Shown: piece after piece, positions 34,757 to 44,215 of the stretch
Layout of the letters: each line of letters opens with the position of its first letter
Position numbering within the stretch: the first letter of the stretch is position 1
NCBI RefSeq assembly: GCF_002285495.1
Contig: NZ_CP016786.1
Coordinates: 2,554,501 to 2,618,500 of the forward strand
Length of the DNA stretch: 64,000 bases
Direction: 5' to 3'
Origin: Clostridium isatidis
GTDB lineage: Bacteria > Bacillota > Clostridia > Clostridiales > Clostridiaceae
Made by a program: the position numbers and the translations under genes
Notes under the pieces: model-generated
Database searches by the model: none
What the model was told of the DNA's origin: nothing
What the model saw: only the letters and a program-made list of their open reading frames with translations

Positions 34757-37372
34757 TTATATAATTTCCTGTTTTAATGTATCAATGATATTTTCTTTTT
34801 TAACCTTTTTGCTTGAATAAATCATGGCAGATCCAACTATTATAAATACTGATACAATTGATATAAAAACACTAAACCATGGAACTTCAAATTCAAAGCT
34901 AAAATTAGTCATCAAGGTTTTATACATTAAAAACATTACAAAAAAACTAATTGGCATACCATAAGATAGAGCCTTTATCCCATAAAATATACTTTCATAA
35001 TTTATCATTTTATTAAAACTCTCAGAAGTCATTCCAACAGACTTAAGCATTGCAAATTCCCTCTTCCTAAGAGCAATACTAGTTGATATAGTATTAAATA
35101 TATTTGCTATACAAATTGAAGTAATAAGTAAAATAAAAGCATAAGTAAACACTGACATTATTAAAATCATTCGCTCTTCTCGCTGTCTAGCCATATGTAA
35201 ATTATAAAAAGATATTTCATCTTGCACATATGACTTTTGGATTTCTTCAATACCTTCTTGAAGGATTAAAGGATTATCACTTTTTAAATAAAGAATTCTA
35301 TTAATATTATCACTTACATTTTTATTAGCTTCTGCTATTTTATAAAAAAGCTCTTCAGAAATAATTACATTAAAAGCAGCTCCATAAATGGATGATGAAA
35401 TTCCCATAGGAACCTTATCAGTTAAAGCAGCTATTTCTAATGAACCAACAGAAACCCTTTCATTAAATTCATAATCATAAAATTCTAAATCTAGTTTTTC
35501 TCCTATCTTTGTCTTAATCGCCTTTTCTTCAATATATCTATTTGTCCTTCCATCTTCATATCTTATTGTATCAATAACTATAGCAGAAGGATTTTCTACA
35601 TCTAGTAGTTTATTAAAGTCAAGTCCAACTTCTTCTGAATAAACTTTTAAAGCTTCATTATCCAATGCTTTTACTGATATATCATAAGGATATTTTCCAT
35701 CTGACAAGGCTTCATGCTGGAACTCCTTTATATAGTCAGGTACAAATTCTTCTTTAACCCAGGAATTAAGATCTAGACTATAAATATAATTATATTCAGA
35801 AATATTATCTAAGGAGATTATTTTATTAATTATTTCTTCCTGCTTCACCCTATCTCTATCATTAAAATAGACTACCACATCAAAATTAATTCCATCTTGA
35901 GTAAGTAATAAAGATTTTTTAAGACTTGAGGTAAAATAAGATACCGCTAAAAACAAAATCATACTTATGATCAAAGAAAATACAGTAGCTCTATATCTTG
36001 CTTTATTTCGTTTAAGATTTTTTAATCCCAGCTCACCTTCTATACCAAATATTTTTCTTGTTAACTTTGAGGTCTTTACTTCTTTTCCTTTAATTTTAAC
36101 ATCTTGTGTTTGCCTAATTGCATCTATAGCAGAAACATTTGATGCCCTCTTTGCTGGTATATAAGTTGAAATTAAAATAGTAATGATAGAAACAAAAATT
36201 GCTATTAAAATTGATACTGGTGACACTACTAATTTTAGATTTTCTGTTATTCCTAATACCCCTTGAATCATTGAATTTATAAATCTAAAAGTAATGCCCA
36301 TGCCTAATAAACCAGCTATAATTCCAACAGGAATACTTATTATCCCAATAACAGCTCCTTCAAAAAATACAGAATTTCTCTTTTGTTTCTTTGTTGCACC
36401 AACACTTGATAACATTCCTAAATGCCTTGAACGTTCTGATACAGAAATAGCAAAAGCATTATATATTAAAGATATAGATCCAATCATTATTATCGCTGTA
36501 ACAATAATAGATAAAACTATAATCATATTTCTTAGATTATCATCTTTAATAACTCCATAACATCTTAATAAATCATTATTAAAGCTTACTTTCTCTATAC
36601 CATTTTGAGAAGCTAAATTTTCTGCATTTTTAAATAATTTAGAATTTATATTCTTTAAAATAACTGATGAATTTACTTCTTCCTCTGGCTTTATAATATT
36701 TTCATCAATATAAGATATTGCATTATACCCTGGTGCCCAGGAATATTCCCATTTAAGATTTTCTATTATTCCTACAATTGTATAGGATTTTGTAACTTCT
36801 TTTATTAATGTTTCCTGAATTGTACCATTAAATCTTCTTAAGTCATCCTTTTGACTAAGTATTATATCATTACCATCCTCATCTTGATAATGTCTTTGTC
36901 CAATCTCCAAAGTTACGGTATCTCCTATTTTATAATTAACCTTTGCATTTTTTATTATTGCTTCAGAAATTGCAATTTCATTTTCCCTTTCAGGTAGTTT
37001 CCCATCTATTAATTTAATAGGAAAGTTCTCAAAAGCTGCCTCATTATACTCTTGTATAAAAATATATGGTTTATTATCATTTTGACTTCCCTCTAGAAAA
37101 GCATATCCTAATCCTCTGCTTAAAATTAGCTCTTTTGTTTCCTCATCATTTTTAATTGCCTCTAATTGAGTTTTATTTACATTTTCATAAAGAACATGCC
37201 ATTCTCCCTCATTTGATATACTGTTTCTTCTCATCATATCCATAAAAGAAATGCCTAGGGATGCTACTGCTGTAATCATTGCTACAGAAATTATTACTCC
37301 AATTATGGTAACAAGAGTTCGTCTCTTATTTAATAGCAACTGTCTTAAAGTCAACTTATTTATAATATTCAT
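34757..37372 (-). CDS. FtsX-like ABC transporter permease (long, MacB/LolC-like)
   Basis: 871 residues with two FtsX repeats: a membrane helix at about 18-40, a large extracellular domain (about 45-280), three helices (about 282-410), a second single helix after NKARYRATVFSLIISMI (about 455-475), another extracellular domain, and three C-terminal helices. MSSVGATKKQKRNSVFFEGA and MLKSVGMTSESFNKMINYES are the conserved FtsX cytoplasmic loops. Such permeases use ATP to move or extract peptides or lipoproteins at the membrane face. It overlaps its ATPase gene by 4 bases and follows a two-component pair. Confidence 0.9.
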   Translation of the reverse strand: MNIINKLTLRQLLLNKRRTLVTIIGVIISVAMITAVASLGISFMDMMRRNSISNEGEWHVLYENVNKTQLEAIKNDEETKELILSRGLGYAFLEGSQNDNKPYIFIQEYNEAAFENFPIKLIDGKLPERENEIAISEAIIKNAKVNYKIGDTVTLEIGQRHYQDEDGNDIILSQKDDLRRFNGTIQETLIKEVTKSYTIVGIIENLKWEYSWAPGYNAISYIDENIIKPEEEVNSSVILKNINSKLFKNAENLASQNGIEKVSFNNDLLRCYGVIKDDNLRNMIIVLSIIVTAIIMIGSISLIYNAFAISVSERSRHLGMLSSVGATKKQKRNSVFFEGAVIGIISIPVGIIAGLLGMGITFRFINSMIQGVLGITENLKLVVSPVSILIAIFVSIITILISTYIPAKRASNVSAIDAIRQTQDVKIKGKEVKTSKLTRKIFGIEGELGLKNLKRNKARYRATVFSLIISMILFLAVSYFTSSLKKSLLLTQDGINFDVVVYFNDRDRVKQEEIINKIISLDNISEYNYIYSLDLNSWVKEEFVPDYIKEFQHEALSDGKYPYDISVKALDNEALKVYSEEVGLDFNKLLDVENPSAIVIDTIRYEDGRTNRYIEEKAIKTKIGEKLDLEFYDYEFNERVSVGSLEIAALTDKVPMGISSSIYGAAFNVIISEELFYKIAEANKNVSDNINRILYLKSDNPLILQEGIEEIQKSYVQDEISFYNLHMARQREERMILIMSVFTYAFILLITSICIANIFNTISTSIALRKREFAMLKSVGMTSESFNKMINYESIFYGIKALSYGMPISFFVMFLMYKTLMTNFSFEFEVPWFSVFISIVSVFIIVGSAMIYSSKKVKKENIIDTLKQEII

Positions 37373-38052
37373 GAATGAATCACCTCATTTTTAGTAATTT
37401 CACCGTCTTCTATAGTAATGATTCTGTCTGCTTGCAAGGCAATTCTTTCATCATGAGTAATCATAATAAGAGTTTGACCAAAGGTTTTATTAAACATTTT
37501 TAATAATTCAATAATTTCATTTCCATTTTTGCTATCTAAATTTCCTGTAGGCTCATCTGCCAGCATAATTGCAGGATTACTTATTAAAGCCCTTCCTATA
37601 GATACTCTTTGCTGTTGTCCCCCTGAAAGCTGATTAGGCAGATGCTTTAGCCTATTTTCTAATCCAAGTATTTTTATTATTTTATTAAACTGTTTTTTAT
37701 CTACATTATGTCCATCAAGCAATAAAGGAAGGGTAATATTTTCTTCCACATTAAGTACAGGAATAAGATTATAAAATTGATATATAAGCCCAATTTGCCT
37801 GCGTCTAAATATAGCAAGCTGAGTTTCGTTTAAACTGTAGATATCTGTATTATCAATAAAAACCTTACCACTTGTAGGTCTATCCACACCACCAAGTAAA
37901 TGTAATAAGGTAGATTTACCTGAACCTGATGCACCAACTATTGCAACAAACTCCCCCTTATTTACAGAAAAAGATACATTATTAAGTGCTTTTACTGCTG
38001 TTTCTCCAGTGCCATATTGCTTAGACAGATTTTCCACTCTTACTATTTCCAT
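37369..38052 (-). CDS. ABC transporter ATP-binding protein (MacB/LolD-like)
   Basis: 227 residues, a single ATPase domain: Walker A GASGSGKST (about 41-49), Q-loop YQFYNLIPVL, signature LSGGQQQRVS, Walker B IMLADEPTGNLD and switch His MITHDERIAL. The length and motifs are those of LolD/MacB/BceA ATPases, which use FtsX-type permeases as mechanotransmitters. It overlaps the permease gene (ATGA) and lies 82 bases after the kinase gene; GTGACT..AGTCAC (38112-38138) stands in that gap. Confidence 0.94.
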   Translation of the reverse strand: MEIVRVENLSKQYGTGETAVKALNNVSFSVNKGEFVAIVGASGSGKSTLLHLLGGVDRPTSGKVFIDNTDIYSLNETQLAIFRRRQIGLIYQFYNLIPVLNVEENITLPLLLDGHNVDKKQFNKIIKILGLENRLKHLPNQLSGGQQQRVSIGRALISNPAIMLADEPTGNLDSKNGNEIIELLKMFNKTFGQTLIMITHDERIALQADRIITIEDGEITKNEVIHS

Positions 38053-38111
38053 TATAAAACCTCCAATTTTCTTACTATGCCTAAAGTATATCCATCTAAG
38101 ATGACTATAGA

Positions 38112-38138
38112 GTGACTTATTTATTACAATTTAGTCAC
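38112..38138 (-). promoter_or_regulatory. Inverted repeat before the FtsX-module transporter genes
   Basis: GTGACT (38112-38117) and AGTCAC (38133-38138) flank a 15-base AT-rich centre and overlap the kinase stop codon. This is where the adjacent response regulator could activate the transporter genes, but it does not match the TTACA-N4-TGTAA pattern of the other module. Confidence 0.35.
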
Positions 38139-39151
38139 TTTTGTTCTTTATAAAACTTTATACTAAACTCTGTACCTTCACTTTTCTTACTTTTAACACT
38201 TAAATCTCCATTTTGATTAGTTATAATACTCTTAGCCATAGCAAGCCCTATACCAACACTTTCATCACTAGCATTTTTACCTTTATAAAATCTTTTAAAA
38301 ATATAAGGCAAATCTTCCTTTTCTATACCAATTCCATTGTCTTTTATTTTAATTTCAGTATATAAGGGATTTTCATCATAAAAAATAGATATTATACCCT
38401 CATTTTTAGTATGTTCTATGCAGTTTTTTAATATATTTACAATTGCCTCTGTGGTCCAATTTATATCTCCTATAAAGGATGTATTTTCCTTTCCATCTAT
38501 AAATAACTTCTGCTCTTTAATCTCCATAGGAATTAATAAAGGATTCAATGCTTTTTTAATAAGCTCTCCTACTAATACTTTATCTTTTTTAAAACTCACT
38601 GTACCTGCATCTATCTTTGAAAGCTTTAGTAGAGATGTAAGAAGCCACTCCATACGCTTAAGCTGAGTTTCTATATTCTTTGTAAATTCTATTCTTTTCT
38701 CTGCTTCTAACTTTTCTTCTCTTAATAAATCTATCATAACCATCATAGAGGTAAGGGGTGTCTTTAATTGATGAGATATGTCAGAAAGAGCATCAGCTAA
38801 AGCTTCCTTATCCTTTTTTAAATATTCTCCCTGTTTTGAAAGCATAAGGGTAACCTTATAAATTTCATTTTTTAAAATGCTAAGTTCTCCCTCTTCATTA
38901 TCCCTTATATCCATAGAGTAATTTCCATTGCTGATATCACGTAAATATCCAGATAAATCTTCTATTTCCTTATATCTTTTTAAAGTAAATAAAAGGGCTA
39001 GATATATTATTAAAAAAGAAACTATAAAAGTTATAAGTCCTGCCATAGGATTTATAATAAAAACTAGAAAAGTTCCTGTTACTGACACTCCTATTAATAA
39101 GAATAATAAAATTCTAATTTCCTTATTTCTAAGTATCTTAATTTTAATCAC
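38135..39151 (-). CDS. Sensor histidine kinase of the FtsX module
   Basis: 338 residues. Two close N-terminal membrane helices (about 12-30 and 35-53) with almost no extracellular loop, then a HAMP-like stretch, the His box DISHQLKTPLTSMM, N-box NILKNCIEHT, G1 DNGIGI and G2 GIGLAMAKS. The lack of a sensor domain again suggests sensing through the membrane or the partner transporter. It overlaps the response regulator gene by 8 bases. Confidence 0.93.
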   Translation of the reverse strand: MIKIKILRNKEIRILLFLLIGVSVTGTFLVFIINPMAGLITFIVSFLIIYLALLFTLKRYKEIEDLSGYLRDISNGNYSMDIRDNEEGELSILKNEIYKVTLMLSKQGEYLKKDKEALADALSDISHQLKTPLTSMMVMIDLLREEKLEAEKRIEFTKNIETQLKRMEWLLTSLLKLSKIDAGTVSFKKDKVLVGELIKKALNPLLIPMEIKEQKLFIDGKENTSFIGDINWTTEAIVNILKNCIEHTKNEGIISIFYDENPLYTEIKIKDNGIGIEKEDLPYIFKRFYKGKNASDESVGIGLAMAKSIITNQNGDLSVKSKKSEGTEFSIKFYKEQK

Positions 39152-39818
39152 CTACCTTATACCCTAAACCACGTACTGTTTTAATAATTTTAGGCTTTTG
39201 GGGATCATCCTCTAATTTTTCACGAATTCTTTTAATATAAACTGTTAGGGTATTATCATTAACAAAATCTCCTGCTACATCCCATATTCTTTCTAATAAC
39301 TGACTTCTAGACAAAACTTGCCCCCTATTATTTACAAAGATTAATAGCAAACGATATTCTAATGCTGTAAGATTAACTTCTTCTCCATTTTTGTAAACCT
39401 TTGCCTCATTGGTATTTATCTTTAAGTTATTTATTTCAATAATCTTATTCGAATCATCCTTATTGTATCTTCTCAGTACCGACTTTATTCTAGATATAAG
39501 CTCCCTAAGCCTGAAGGGTTTTGTTATATAATCATCTGCCCCCATATCAAGTCCCATAACAACATTTACTTCATCATCACAGGCAGTTAAAAATATAATA
39601 GGAATTTCACTTTCTTCTCTTATAATTCTACATAAATCATAACCATTTCCATCTGGCAAAGATACATCAAGTAAACATAAATCAAATTTGTTTTCTTTAA
39701 AAGCTTTTTTTCCGGAAGCAAGATCATGACATAAAACTATATTAAAACCTTCCTTTGCTAAAGAATATTCTAAGCCGGAAGCAATTGTTTTATCATCTTC
39801 AACTAATAGAAGCTTCAA
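39144..39818 (-). CDS. OmpR-family response regulator of the FtsX module
   Basis: 224 residues. Receiver with acidic pair ED at 7-8, phosphoacceptor in LCLLDVSLPDGNG and Lys in ITKPFRLREL; winged helix at about 128-222 with TVYIKRIREKLEDD and the end TVRGLGYKVGD. It is the first gene of the regulator-kinase-ATPase-permease series read leftward and is expected to control the transporter. AATTGGGGTG-type site upstream. Confidence 0.94.
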   Translation of the reverse strand: MKLLLVEDDKTIASGLEYSLAKEGFNIVLCHDLASGKKAFKENKFDLCLLDVSLPDGNGYDLCRIIREESEIPIIFLTACDDEVNVVMGLDMGADDYITKPFRLRELISRIKSVLRRYNKDDSNKIIEINNLKINTNEAKVYKNGEEVNLTALEYRLLLIFVNNRGQVLSRSQLLERIWDVAGDFVNDNTLTVYIKRIREKLEDDPQKPKIIKTVRGLGYKVGD

Positions 39819-39994
39819 GTTATCACCCCATTTAATAAAATTATTATCTATTATAGCATTAATTTAATAATATTTATCTTAGAATAAGATTAAAATAATC
39901 TTAATTATCATTGATAATAAACGATAATAATAATATAAAAATAAACTAAAAGCTTTTCTTTAAGTGAAAAGACTATACTTTAGGAGGAATAATT

Positions 39995-40363
39995 ATGAAT
40001 ACGTTTTCTGATTTTCTGGAAAAAATTGAAAACCCAGATCATCGTAATAAATTAGAAGAAATTTTAAACTGGATTATAAATAAATTTCCAGAGTTAAATC
40101 CAGTAATCAAGTGGAATCAGCCTATGTTTACTCACCAAGGAACCTTTATTATAGCTTTTAGTGTTTCAAAGCAGCATATAGCTGTTGCACCCGAAGATGC
40201 TGTGATACTTAAATTTGCTAAAGATATAGAAAAATCGGGATATGAACATACTAAAAGAATTTTCCGTATCAAATGGAAAAATCCTATAGACTATTCACTA
40301 CTTGAAAAAATAATTCAGTTTAACATATTAGATAAGGCTGACTGTAAAACTTTTTGGAGGTAA
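39995..40363 (+). CDS. YdhG-like DUF1801 protein (putative iron chaperone fold)
   Basis: 122 residues with the DUF1801/YdhG pattern: IKWNQPMF, FSVSKQHIAVAP and RIKWKNPIDYSLLEKII. The fold resembles frataxin, and the Bacillus homologue has been proposed as an intracellular iron chaperone; no Cys/His iron cluster is conserved here apart from scattered acids. TAGGAGGAATAATT precedes the ATG. It is separated by 80 bases from the downstream Ntn hydrolase gene and may share its transcript. Confidence 0.82.
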   Translation: MNTFSDFLEKIENPDHRNKLEEILNWIINKFPELNPVIKWNQPMFTHQGTFIIAFSVSKQHIAVAPEDAVILKFAKDIEKSGYEHTKRIFRIKWKNPIDYSLLEKIIQFNILDKADCKTFWR

Positions 40364-40443
40364 AAGGAATAAAAAGCTTCACTTTCCTTACTGAGAAACC
40401 ATATATTATAAGCATAATTTTATAATATTGGAGGTTCTATATT

Positions 40444-41415
40444 ATGTGCACCGCCATTACACTCCAATCCGTGCAAAAGGAAAACTTCTTTGGAAGAACC
40501 ATGGATTTCTCCCATCCTATTGAACCTGGAGTTTTTGTAATACCTAAAGATTACGAATGGTACAGCCTTGCAACAGAGAAAAGGTATATTGATAAATATA
40601 GTTTTATTTCTATGGGGCAAGAAACTGATGGTATGCTTGGCTTTTTTGATGGTGTAAATGAAACAGGATTTGCCGCTGCCGTCTTATATTTTGCAGGTTA
40701 CGCCTACTATAACTTACCTATAAAGGATAAAGAAGAAATTGCTTCTTTAGATTTTTTACATTTTATTTTAGGTCGTTGCAGCTGCATAGATGATTTAAAA
40801 TCTTTATTAAAAAATGTTACTATTGTAGGCATATTAGATCCAGTTACAAGAACAGCTGCACCTCTGCATTGGATCGCCACTGACAAAAGTGGTAAATCTG
40901 TTGTTATTGAACAAACAGAAGATGGTCTTGAAGTAATTGATAACCCTATAGGAGTTATGGCTAATAGTCCTGATTTCAGATGGCATATTACTAATTTAAG
41001 AAATTATATGAATATATCAACTACTCAGCAAAATGAAGTCTACTGGGGAAATGTATCATTAACTCCTTTTGGACAAGGTTCCGGAACTATGGCACTCCCT
41101 GGAGGTTTTACCTCCCCTGAACGTTTTATTCGTGCAGCTTTTTTAAAATCTCACGTACCAGTTCCAAAAAATTCGTATGAAACACTTATTACATGCTTTC
41201 ATATTATGAATAGTCTTTTTATTCCTAAAGGTATTGTGTTAACTGATAAAGGCACCTATGATTATACCAAATATGTTGCTTTTATGAACACTAATACATG
41301 TGAATATTACTTTAAAACCTATAATAACAATCAAATCCTAAGGGCATGTCTTTGGGATCATTACAGGAAGAGTTCTAAGCCAATATTCCTTGGGAGCATT
41401 GCCTCTTCTGTATGA
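40444..41415 (+). CDS. Choloylglycine hydrolase family enzyme, penicillin V acylase-like
   Basis: 323 residues starting Met-Cys-Thr: removal of Met exposes the N-terminal nucleophile Cys2. Other catalytic residues are present: Arg18 and Asp21 (FGRTMDF), Asn174 (VMANSPDF) and Arg227 (SPERFIR). At the position that is Asn in classical bile salt hydrolases there is Tyr82 (VLYFAGYA), as in Bacillus penicillin V acylase, so hydrolysis of a non-bile amide such as a penicillin V or acyl-homoserine-lactone type is possible. No signal peptide, hence cytoplasmic. GGAGG lies nine bases before the ATG. Bile salt activity is not excluded. Confidence 0.88.
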   Translation: MCTAITLQSVQKENFFGRTMDFSHPIEPGVFVIPKDYEWYSLATEKRYIDKYSFISMGQETDGMLGFFDGVNETGFAAAVLYFAGYAYYNLPIKDKEEIASLDFLHFILGRCSCIDDLKSLLKNVTIVGILDPVTRTAAPLHWIATDKSGKSVVIEQTEDGLEVIDNPIGVMANSPDFRWHITNLRNYMNISTTQQNEVYWGNVSLTPFGQGSGTMALPGGFTSPERFIRAAFLKSHVPVPKNSYETLITCFHIMNSLFIPKGIVLTDKGTYDYTKYVAFMNTNTCEYYFKTYNNNQILRACLWDHYRKSSKPIFLGSIASSV

Positions 41416-41444
41416 TTTAACTCTTGTTAAACCATAATATTTAA

Positions 41445-41471
41445 AAAGGTGCTGTCTGAAACAGCACCTTT
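41445..41471. terminator. Terminator shared by the Ntn hydrolase gene and the lysine operon
   Basis: AAAGGTGCTGT (41445-41455) pairs perfectly with ACAGCACCTTT (41461-41471). The leftward T-run (TTTTTAAATATT) is better, ending the dap operon 65 bases past dapB. Confidence 0.88.
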
Positions 41472-41535
41472 AAAGTTAAAAATTTAAAAATATTTTTACT
41501 TATAAAAAATTACTTGAAGTCTATTCTTTTATAAA

Positions 41536-42294
41536 CTATTTACAAAATATATCATCCATTGTATAAAGTCCTTCCTCAGACTTAACTATAAAGCGTGCTG
41601 CTTTAATAGCACCTAAGGCAAAAATATTTTTTGATAAAGCCGTATGCTTTAACTCTATAATTTCATCATCTCCAGCAAATATTATTGTATGTTCTCCCGC
41701 TATAGTTCCTCCACGAATGGCATGAATTCCTATTTCATTTTTTTCTCTTTTAACATTTTTACCTTCCCTGCCATAGGTGTATTCTTTACTATTATCTAAA
41801 ACTTCATTAATTACATTTGCTAATAAATAAGCTGTACCACTTGGCGCATCTACCTTTTTATTATGATGTTTTTCTATAATTTCTATATCAAAATCTTCAC
41901 TTAATAGTTTGCTTATATTTCTTAATACCCTGGAAAGAATGTTAATCCCAAGAGACATATTCGAGGAATGAAGAATAGCTGTCTTCTTAGCTGCATCTTC
42001 TATTTCCTTTAGCTGCTCCTCTGAAAGTCCAGTTGTAGCAATAACTAATGGTATTTTTCTTTTTATAGAAAAATCTAACATCTGATCTAGATTAGATGGA
42101 TGAGAAAAATCAATTATAACATCTACTTCACCATTATATTCATAAGGATCACTATAAATAGGATATTTATTTTTTCCATCACTATTATATCTATCTATAC
42201 CTACTGCAATTTCCATGTCTTTTTCTAGTTCTATCTGTCTACTTAGAACTTGAGCCATTTTTCCATTTGCCCCATATATCATAACCTTAATCAT
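41536..42294 (-). CDS. dapB: 4-hydroxy-tetrahydrodipicolinate reductase
   Basis: 252 residues from the ATG at 42294, seven bases after GAGGGG and directly behind the dapA stop; the longer frame starts inside dapA. Rossmann motif MIYGANGKMAQ, then the catalytic/substrate motif EKHHNKKVDAPSGTA. It reduces the DapA product with NAD(P)H in DAP and lysine synthesis. Last gene of the riboswitch-controlled operon. Confidence 0.96.
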   Translation of the reverse strand: MIKVMIYGANGKMAQVLSRQIELEKDMEIAVGIDRYNSDGKNKYPIYSDPYEYNGEVDVIIDFSHPSNLDQMLDFSIKRKIPLVIATTGLSEEQLKEIEDAAKKTAILHSSNMSLGINILSRVLRNISKLLSEDFDIEIIEKHHNKKVDAPSGTAYLLANVINEVLDNSKEYTYGREGKNVKREKNEIGIHAIRGGTIAGEHTIIFAGDDEIIELKHTALSKNIFALGAIKAARFIVKSEEGLYTMDDIFCK

Positions 42295-42295
42295 C

Positions 42296-43186
42296 TTATT
42301 TCCCCTCAATTCTAAATCCCATATCTAATAAATTTTTTATTAATATACTTTTATTTTTTTCTTCCATTTCTACAAGGGGCAATCTAAGCTCTCCTGCATC
42401 CATTCCTATTAAATTCATTGCAGTTTTTATAGGTATAGGATTAACTTCTATAAACAATGAATTAATTAAAGAATTCATTCTAAGCTGAAGTTTTCTAGCT
42501 TCATTTACTTTTCCCTCTAAGAAGCTAAAAACTAAATCATGAATTTCCTTTGGCAGAATATTAGCTGCTACGGAAATTACCCCACAGCCTCCAAGAGATA
42601 AAACTGCTACAATTTGATCATCATTTCCTGAATAAATATAAAAATTATCAGAACACAATCTAGCTATTTCTGCTACCTGGCTTATATTTCCGCTAGCTTC
42701 CTTAATCCCTATTATATTAGGATGCTTTTCAAGACTTGCTACAGTTTCAGGTAGTATGTTTACTCCTGTTCTTCCTGGAACATTATATAATATAATAGGT
42801 ATATTTACTTCATCAGCAATAGCAGTAAAATGTTTAATTAAACCCTTTTGAGTTGTTTTATTATAATAAGGCGTTACAAGCAAAAGTCCATCAGCTTTAA
42901 TACTTTCAGCAAATTTACTCATTTCTATTGCATCTGCTGTATTATTGCTCCCTGTTCCAGCTATAATAGGAATTTTTCCAGCAGCTTTCTCTACTGCAAA
43001 TCTTAATACTTCCTTTTTTTCATTCTTACTCATAGTAGCAGATTCTCCAGTTGTTCCACAAACTATTATTGCATCTGTACTATTTTCTATATGCCAATTT
43101 ATAAGTTCTTCAAGCTTTTCAAAATTTACTTTATTATTCTTAAAAGGGGTAACAATTGCTACCCCAGATCCCCTAAAAAGTCTCAC
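42296..43186 (-). CDS. dapA: 4-hydroxy-tetrahydrodipicolinate synthase
   Basis: 296 residues, TIM barrel. Schiff-base Lys in IGIKEASGN, Tyr in LYNVPGRTG and Thr pair in CGTTGESAT identify the class I aldolase. It condenses pyruvate with aspartate semialdehyde, the first committed step to DAP. Starts with GTG overlapping the asd stop by 4 bases (GTGA), with GGAGGAG eight bases upstream. Feedback-inhibited by lysine in many bacteria; here the operon is also under an RNA switch. Confidence 0.97.
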   Translation of the reverse strand: MRLFRGSGVAIVTPFKNNKVNFEKLEELINWHIENSTDAIIVCGTTGESATMSKNEKKEVLRFAVEKAAGKIPIIAGTGSNNTADAIEMSKFAESIKADGLLLVTPYYNKTTQKGLIKHFTAIADEVNIPIILYNVPGRTGVNILPETVASLEKHPNIIGIKEASGNISQVAEIARLCSDNFYIYSGNDDQIVAVLSLGGCGVISVAANILPKEIHDLVFSFLEGKVNEARKLQLRMNSLINSLFIEVNPIPIKTAMNLIGMDAGELRLPLVEMEEKNKSILIKNLLDMGFRIEGK

Positions 43187-44181
43187 TTTCTCAACTCCTC
43201 CAACAACAATTCTGCTATTTGGACAGCATTAGTAGCAGCACCTTTTCTAATATTGTCCGCTACAACCCACATATTAAGTCCATTTTCAATACTAAAATCT
43301 CTTCTTATTCTCCCTACATAAACACTATCTGTTCCCTCTGCATATATTGGCATAGGATAAATATTTTCTTTCAGATTATCTTGTACTACAACCCCTTTAG
43401 CCTTCCCTAAAATATCATATACTTCCTTAAGTTCAAATTCTTTTTCAAGTTCTAAATTAACTGATATACTATGTCCATATCTAACAGGAACTCTTACTGT
43501 TGTTGCAGTTATCCTTAAATCTGGCCTGCCAAGTATTTTCTTAGTCTCTTCAATCATTTTTATTTCTTCCTTTGTATAGCCATTTTCCATAAATACATCT
43601 ATATGTGGCAGACAATTAAAAGCTATTTGATAAGGATAATTTGTATTCTCTAATCCATTCAAGCCATTCTCTAATTCCCTAATGCCTGCAACTCCAGAAC
43701 CAGATACTGCCTGATAAGTGGAATATATAATCCTTTTTATTTTAAATTTTTCATCTATAGCCTTTAAAGGCACTACTGATTGAATAGTACTACAGTTTGG
43801 ATTGGCTATAATTCCATTATGCCATTTAATGTCCTTTGGATTTACTTCAGGAACAACTAAAGGTACATTCTTGTCCATTCTCCACGCACTACTGTTATCT
43901 ACAACTATAACTCCCTTATCTCTAGCAATAGCTGCAAACTTTTTGCTAGTTTCTCCTCCTGCTGAAAATAAGGCTATATCTATTTCTCTATCAAAAGAAT
44001 TTTCATTAAGTTCTTCTACAAAATAGTCCTTACCTCTGAAATTAATAACTTGTCCTTTTGATTTAGCTGAAGCAAAAAAGTAAATTTGAGAAATCGGAAA
44101 TCTTCTCTCTTCTAAAACTTCAATTATTTTTCTTCCTACCATTCCAGTAGCCCCAACAACAGCTATATTAATTTTTTTCAT
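43183..44181 (-). CDS. asd: Aspartate-semialdehyde dehydrogenase
   Basis: 332 residues. NADP motif VGATGMVGRKIIEVL, catalytic Cys in ANPNCSTIQ, and active-site His/Arg in VRVPVRYGHS. It reduces aspartyl phosphate to aspartate semialdehyde, the branch point for lysine/DAP, methionine and threonine. Third gene of the ddh-lysC-asd-dapA-dapB operon, 34 bases after lysC. Confidence 0.97.
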   Translation of the reverse strand: MKKINIAVVGATGMVGRKIIEVLEERRFPISQIYFFASAKSKGQVINFRGKDYFVEELNENSFDREIDIALFSAGGETSKKFAAIARDKGVIVVDNSSAWRMDKNVPLVVPEVNPKDIKWHNGIIANPNCSTIQSVVPLKAIDEKFKIKRIIYSTYQAVSGSGVAGIRELENGLNGLENTNYPYQIAFNCLPHIDVFMENGYTKEEIKMIEETKKILGRPDLRITATTVRVPVRYGHSISVNLELEKEFELKEVYDILGKAKGVVVQDNLKENIYPMPIYAEGTDSVYVGRIRRDFSIENGLNMWVVADNIRKGAATNAVQIAELLLEELRK

Positions 44182-44215
44182 TATTTTCCCCCCGTATCTT
44201 ATTTACTGCTTAAAT

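Noticed and set aside
34739..34770. AGGAAAT/ATTTCCT hairpin at the end of the FtsX permease gene as a terminator
   Set aside because: Read leftward it is followed by an A-run, not a T-run.
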